A stretch of DNA of 64,000 bases from assembly GCF_000967425.1 (NCBI RefSeq), contig NZ_FO082820.1, positions 3,193,501 through 3,257,500 on the forward strand. Direction: 5' to 3'. The notes beneath the pieces were generated by a model. That model saw nothing but the letters and a program-made list of their open reading frames with translations, was not told where the DNA came from and ran no database searches. Both the position numbers and the translations under genes were made by a program. This DNA comes from Pseudorhizobium banfieldiae (GTDB lineage: Bacteria > Pseudomonadota > Alphaproteobacteria > Rhizobiales > Rhizobiaceae). Of this stretch, positions 61,415-64,000 are shown one piece after another; within the stretch, counting starts at the first letter, position 1, and every line of letters starts with the position of its first letter.

Positions 61415-64000
61415 ATGGCCGTACTGAGATCCGTCTTCGTGGGCGATGGGCTGCTACTGCCCCAGTGCGCAGATCTGTATCTGGCGAGGGGCCACAAACT
61501 TTCCCTCGTTGCCACCGGCAACCCGCATATTCTGGCGTGGGCGGAACAACGAGAGGTCCGCACCTGTAAGCCAGACAGGCTTGAGGGAGAGTTTACCGGT
61601 CTGAGCTTTGAATGGTTGTTCAGCATTGCAAACCTGCAGAAGCTGTCCTCGACCATTCTGGAAACCCCACTTGCCGGCGCAGTGAACTTCCATGATGCGC
61701 TCCTTCCCGACCAGATAGGGCTCAACGCACCCGCCTGGGCAATCATCGAAGGCCGGGAGCATCACGGTATCAGTTGGCATGCCATGACCAGCGAAGTGGA
61801 TGCCGGCCCAATCTATCTGCAAAAAAGCTTCGGCATTGAACCCGATGAAACGGCCTTTACCCTGAACAGCAAGTGTTTCGAACTCGGCCTTACTTCGTTC
61901 GAAGAGTTGCTCGATGCGATCGAGGCTGATCGCTGCACGCCGTGGGAGCAGCGGTCATTACGCGGGTCAGTCTATCGGAGGCAAGACCGGCCAAAGGCCG
62001 CGGGGACGCTGGACTTCAACAGATCGGCGACCGAGCTGGATCAACTTGTGCGTGGTCTTAACTTCGGCGAGACCTACCCTAACCCTCTTGTGCTTCCGAA
62101 GGTCCGCCACGCAGGCACCATCTACTACGTGAAGACGTGCGCAGTGTTGGGCTCTAGCGCCGCCTCCAAGCCTGGCCTTGTCCTGTCGGTCGAAGGTGAT
62201 CAGGTGACCGTGGCGGCACAAGATAAATGCCTGCAGATGACCTTGAGCCCAGCTCCCAGCCTTTCTCGGAAGACCACTGCCTCCATCCTTCCAGGCGATG
62301 TTATCTCTGGCGAGGACATCAACGCGGATGAATTGACGGCGGCGGTCGCCAAGGTGGCCCAGTACGAGCCGGAGTTTCGCCGCCGCCTCGAAGATCTGAC
62401 CGATGTCGAACTGGACTTTGTGCGGGGGGCTCAACAAGAAGAGGGGCAGGATTGGAGACGCCGTCCGCTGCCTTATCTTTCTCGAATGCAGCACAGCCAA
62501 CAGATTGCAGTCATCTGCTCGTACCTAGCCCGGCGCTCGCAGCAGTCATGCTTCGATGTCGCCTATTCTAGCCGAACGATATCGGATCTTGGCACCAAAT
62601 ATCCTGGCTACTTCTCTGAGTGGGTGCCACTGCGGTTCGAATGGTCCCCGACGACGAGGCCCCAAGAGGCCGTCGGGGCTGTCGAGGCTCAGCTGCAGTG
62701 CCTGGCAAGAAGCCTCACCTATCTGAGCGACCTCTCGGCGAGGTTTAGGACGCCTGACAGCACGTCCCTTACCTGTGCAATCATCGATCGTGAACAGAGC
62801 GCGGCCTCGGCAACAGCGTCGGGATGCGCGGTTCTATTTGAGATCTGTGGTCCCGCCTGTTTCATCGTCTTCGACGCATCCCGGGTAGACGAACACCAGG
62901 TTGACGCTCTGATTGAGCGTCTGGCCGTCTTTTCGGCCGCGTTCCTCCAGCTCGACACTTCTTTGGCGCATCTGCCTATGATTTCTCCGGAGGAGCAGGA
63001 TCGTATCCTCTACCACTGGAATGATAGCCAGAAGGTGGTGGAGACCTCAGTGTGCGTCCACCAGCTGATCGAAAATCAGGTCCAACGTACTCCCGATGCC
63101 GACGCCGTTTGTTGTGGTCGGACGTCCCTGACCTACCGGGAACTGAACGAACGGGCAGGAGAGCTTGCGCAGGCCCTGCTGGCAAGAGGTGTCCGTGTTG
63201 GCGACATCGTGGGCCTTTTCCTGCCGCGATCGGTCAATATGGTCGTGGCCGTGCTTGCGGTTTGGAAGGCGGGCGCAGCTTATCTTCCACTTGACCCAGA
63301 TTTCCCGCCGGATCGCGTGCATTTCATGATCGATGATAGCCAGACACGGCTCATTCTCGCGGAGCACGGCCAGAGGGCAATTCCGGCCACTACCCGCGCT
63401 GAGATCCTATACATCGATGACTATGACGCTCCATCGCTGGACGCCGTAGGACTTCCACACGTCGATTCTGACGACCTGGCCTATGTGATCTATACGTCCG
63501 GCTCTACGGGCCTCCCCAAAGGTGTCATGGTCGAGCATCGCAATGTGGTGAACTTCTTTTCCGGCATGGACGATAGGGTGCCGGTTTATGAAGACCGCCA
63601 AAACGTCTGGCTCGCCGTCACCAGTTTGTCGTTCGATATCTCGGTCCTGGAGCTCTTCTGGACGCTCTCGCGTGGCTTCAAGGTTGTCATTCATTCGCCC
63701 GAGGTCATCGTTTCGAAAGCCCGAGCACGACAAAATCCGGCCTTGGCCGGCCTCTCCTTTGGGTTGTTCTACTGGGGCAACGACGCATCGGTTGGTCCCG
63801 AGAAGTATCATTTGCTTCTGGAGGGCGCCCGGTTCGCCGACACGCACGGCTTCGATTCTATCTGGACACCAGAACGTCATTTCCATGCCTTTGGAGGGCC
63901 GTTTCCAAATCCGGCCGTGACGGGTGCGGCCGTCGCCGCTGTCACCCGAAACCTCTCGATCCGCGCCGGCAGTTGCGTTCTGCCCCTCCACCATCCAATC
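61415..64000 (+). CDS. Nonribosomal peptide synthetase with N-terminal formyltransferase and A domain interrupted by a luciferase-like monooxygenase (partial)
   Basis: 862 codons, open to the window's edge. The ATG at 61415 has a strong GGGGGAAAGG ribosome site; an ATG at 61352 is less likely. Residues 1-205: formyltransferase domain with the N-x-H pair in VNFHDALLP (near 90) and EVDAGPIYLQ (D). Residues about 350-545 look like the end of a condensation domain without HHxxxDG. From 572 an adenylation domain: LTYRELNERAGEL, YTSGSTGLPKGVMVEH near 693 and FDISVLELFWTLSRG. After SKARARQNPALAGLS (about 778) a luciferase-like monooxygenase starts (GLFYWGND, DSIWTPERHFHAFGG), the MupA/Atu3671 type. 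Likely makes an N-formylated, hydroxylated peptide together with the PKS. Confidence 0.88.
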   Translation, partial: MAVLRSVFVGDGLLLPQCADLYLARGHKLSLVATGNPHILAWAEQREVRTCKPDRLEGEFTGLSFEWLFSIANLQKLSSTILETPLAGAVNFHDALLPDQIGLNAPAWAIIEGREHHGISWHAMTSEVDAGPIYLQKSFGIEPDETAFTLNSKCFELGLTSFEELLDAIEADRCTPWEQRSLRGSVYRRQDRPKAAGTLDFNRSATELDQLVRGLNFGETYPNPLVLPKVRHAGTIYYVKTCAVLGSSAASKPGLVLSVEGDQVTVAAQDKCLQMTLSPAPSLSRKTTASILPGDVISGEDINADELTAAVAKVAQYEPEFRRRLEDLTDVELDFVRGAQQEEGQDWRRRPLPYLSRMQHSQQIAVICSYLARRSQQSCFDVAYSSRTISDLGTKYPGYFSEWVPLRFEWSPTTRPQEAVGAVEAQLQCLARSLTYLSDLSARFRTPDSTSLTCAIIDREQSAASATASGCAVLFEICGPACFIVFDASRVDEHQVDALIERLAVFSAAFLQLDTSLAHLPMISPEEQDRILYHWNDSQKVVETSVCVHQLIENQVQRTPDADAVCCGRTSLTYRELNERAGELAQALLARGVRVGDIVGLFLPRSVNMVVAVLAVWKAGAAYLPLDPDFPPDRVHFMIDDSQTRLILAEHGQRAIPATTRAEILYIDDYDAPSLDAVGLPHVDSDDLAYVIYTSGSTGLPKGVMVEHRNVVNFFSGMDDRVPVYEDRQNVWLAVTSLSFDISVLELFWTLSRGFKVVIHSPEVIVSKARARQNPALAGLSFGLFYWGNDASVGPEKYHLLLEGARFADTHGFDSIWTPERHFHAFGGPFPNPAVTGAAVAAVTRNLSIRAGSCVLPLHHPI

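Overview
The window looks like a plasmid, chromid or accessory region of an alphaproteobacterium of the Rhizobiaceae type (Rhizobium, Agrobacterium, Ensifer or Shinella). This is inferred from gene content and protein resemblance: a DUF982 protein, a PrsDE-like type I secretion system, many tripartite and ABC uptake operons each with its own regulator, and a natural-product synthase of the MupA/Atu3671 type. No rRNA gene or intact tRNA was seen. Broken genes sit between the operons, so the region looks assembled from several acquired blocks.

Layout. 1-2187: end of pqqB, then pqqC, pqqD and pqqE, overlapping stop to start (PQQ cofactor synthesis). 2289-3167: a proline-racemase-family gene that has lost its 5' end. 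3356-7004: a TRAP transporter (dctP, dctM, dctQ) facing a GntR regulator. 7409-8325: remnants of an IS91-type transposase and a tyrosine integrase. 8352-16130: a tricarboxylate-type transporter (tctCBA) with a LacI regulator, divergent from a sugar-acid route (IlvD/Edd dehydratase, DapA-like enzyme, RraA-like aldolase); two perfect 16-bp palindromes lie between them. 16541-16870: an ABC ATPase with a large internal deletion. 16921-25015: a pectin or rhamnogalacturonan utilisation block (GH105, GH28, sugar ABC transporter, AraC regulator). 25246-25625: a tRNA-like 3' end and an oxidoreductase fragment. 25743-32508: a GntR regulator, a spermidine/putrescine-type ABC transporter, an Asp/Glu/hydantoin racemase and an acetyltransferase.

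33437-42225: a TolC-like outer-membrane lipoprotein convergent with a four-gene operon: a Q/N-rich then glycine-rich protein, a 660-residue repeat protein, a type I secretion ABC exporter and its membrane-fusion partner. The two non-transport proteins are probably the cargo and appear to share a repeat unit. This is the best candidate here for an undescribed system.

42834-54615: dTDP-rhamnose genes rmlCBDA, two glycosyltransferases, a polysaccharide flippase, a LuxR-type regulator with a degenerate receiver, and several small proteins. 54692-64000: a type I polyketide synthase (KS-AT-KR-DH-ACP-TE) facing a nonribosomal peptide synthetase that starts with a formyltransferase domain and has a luciferase-like monooxygenase inserted in its adenylation domain. 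The NRPS runs off the end of the window. PKS, flippase, glycosyltransferase and LuxR gene lie on one strand and could be one transcript, so the product may be glycosylated and exported, though this is inference.
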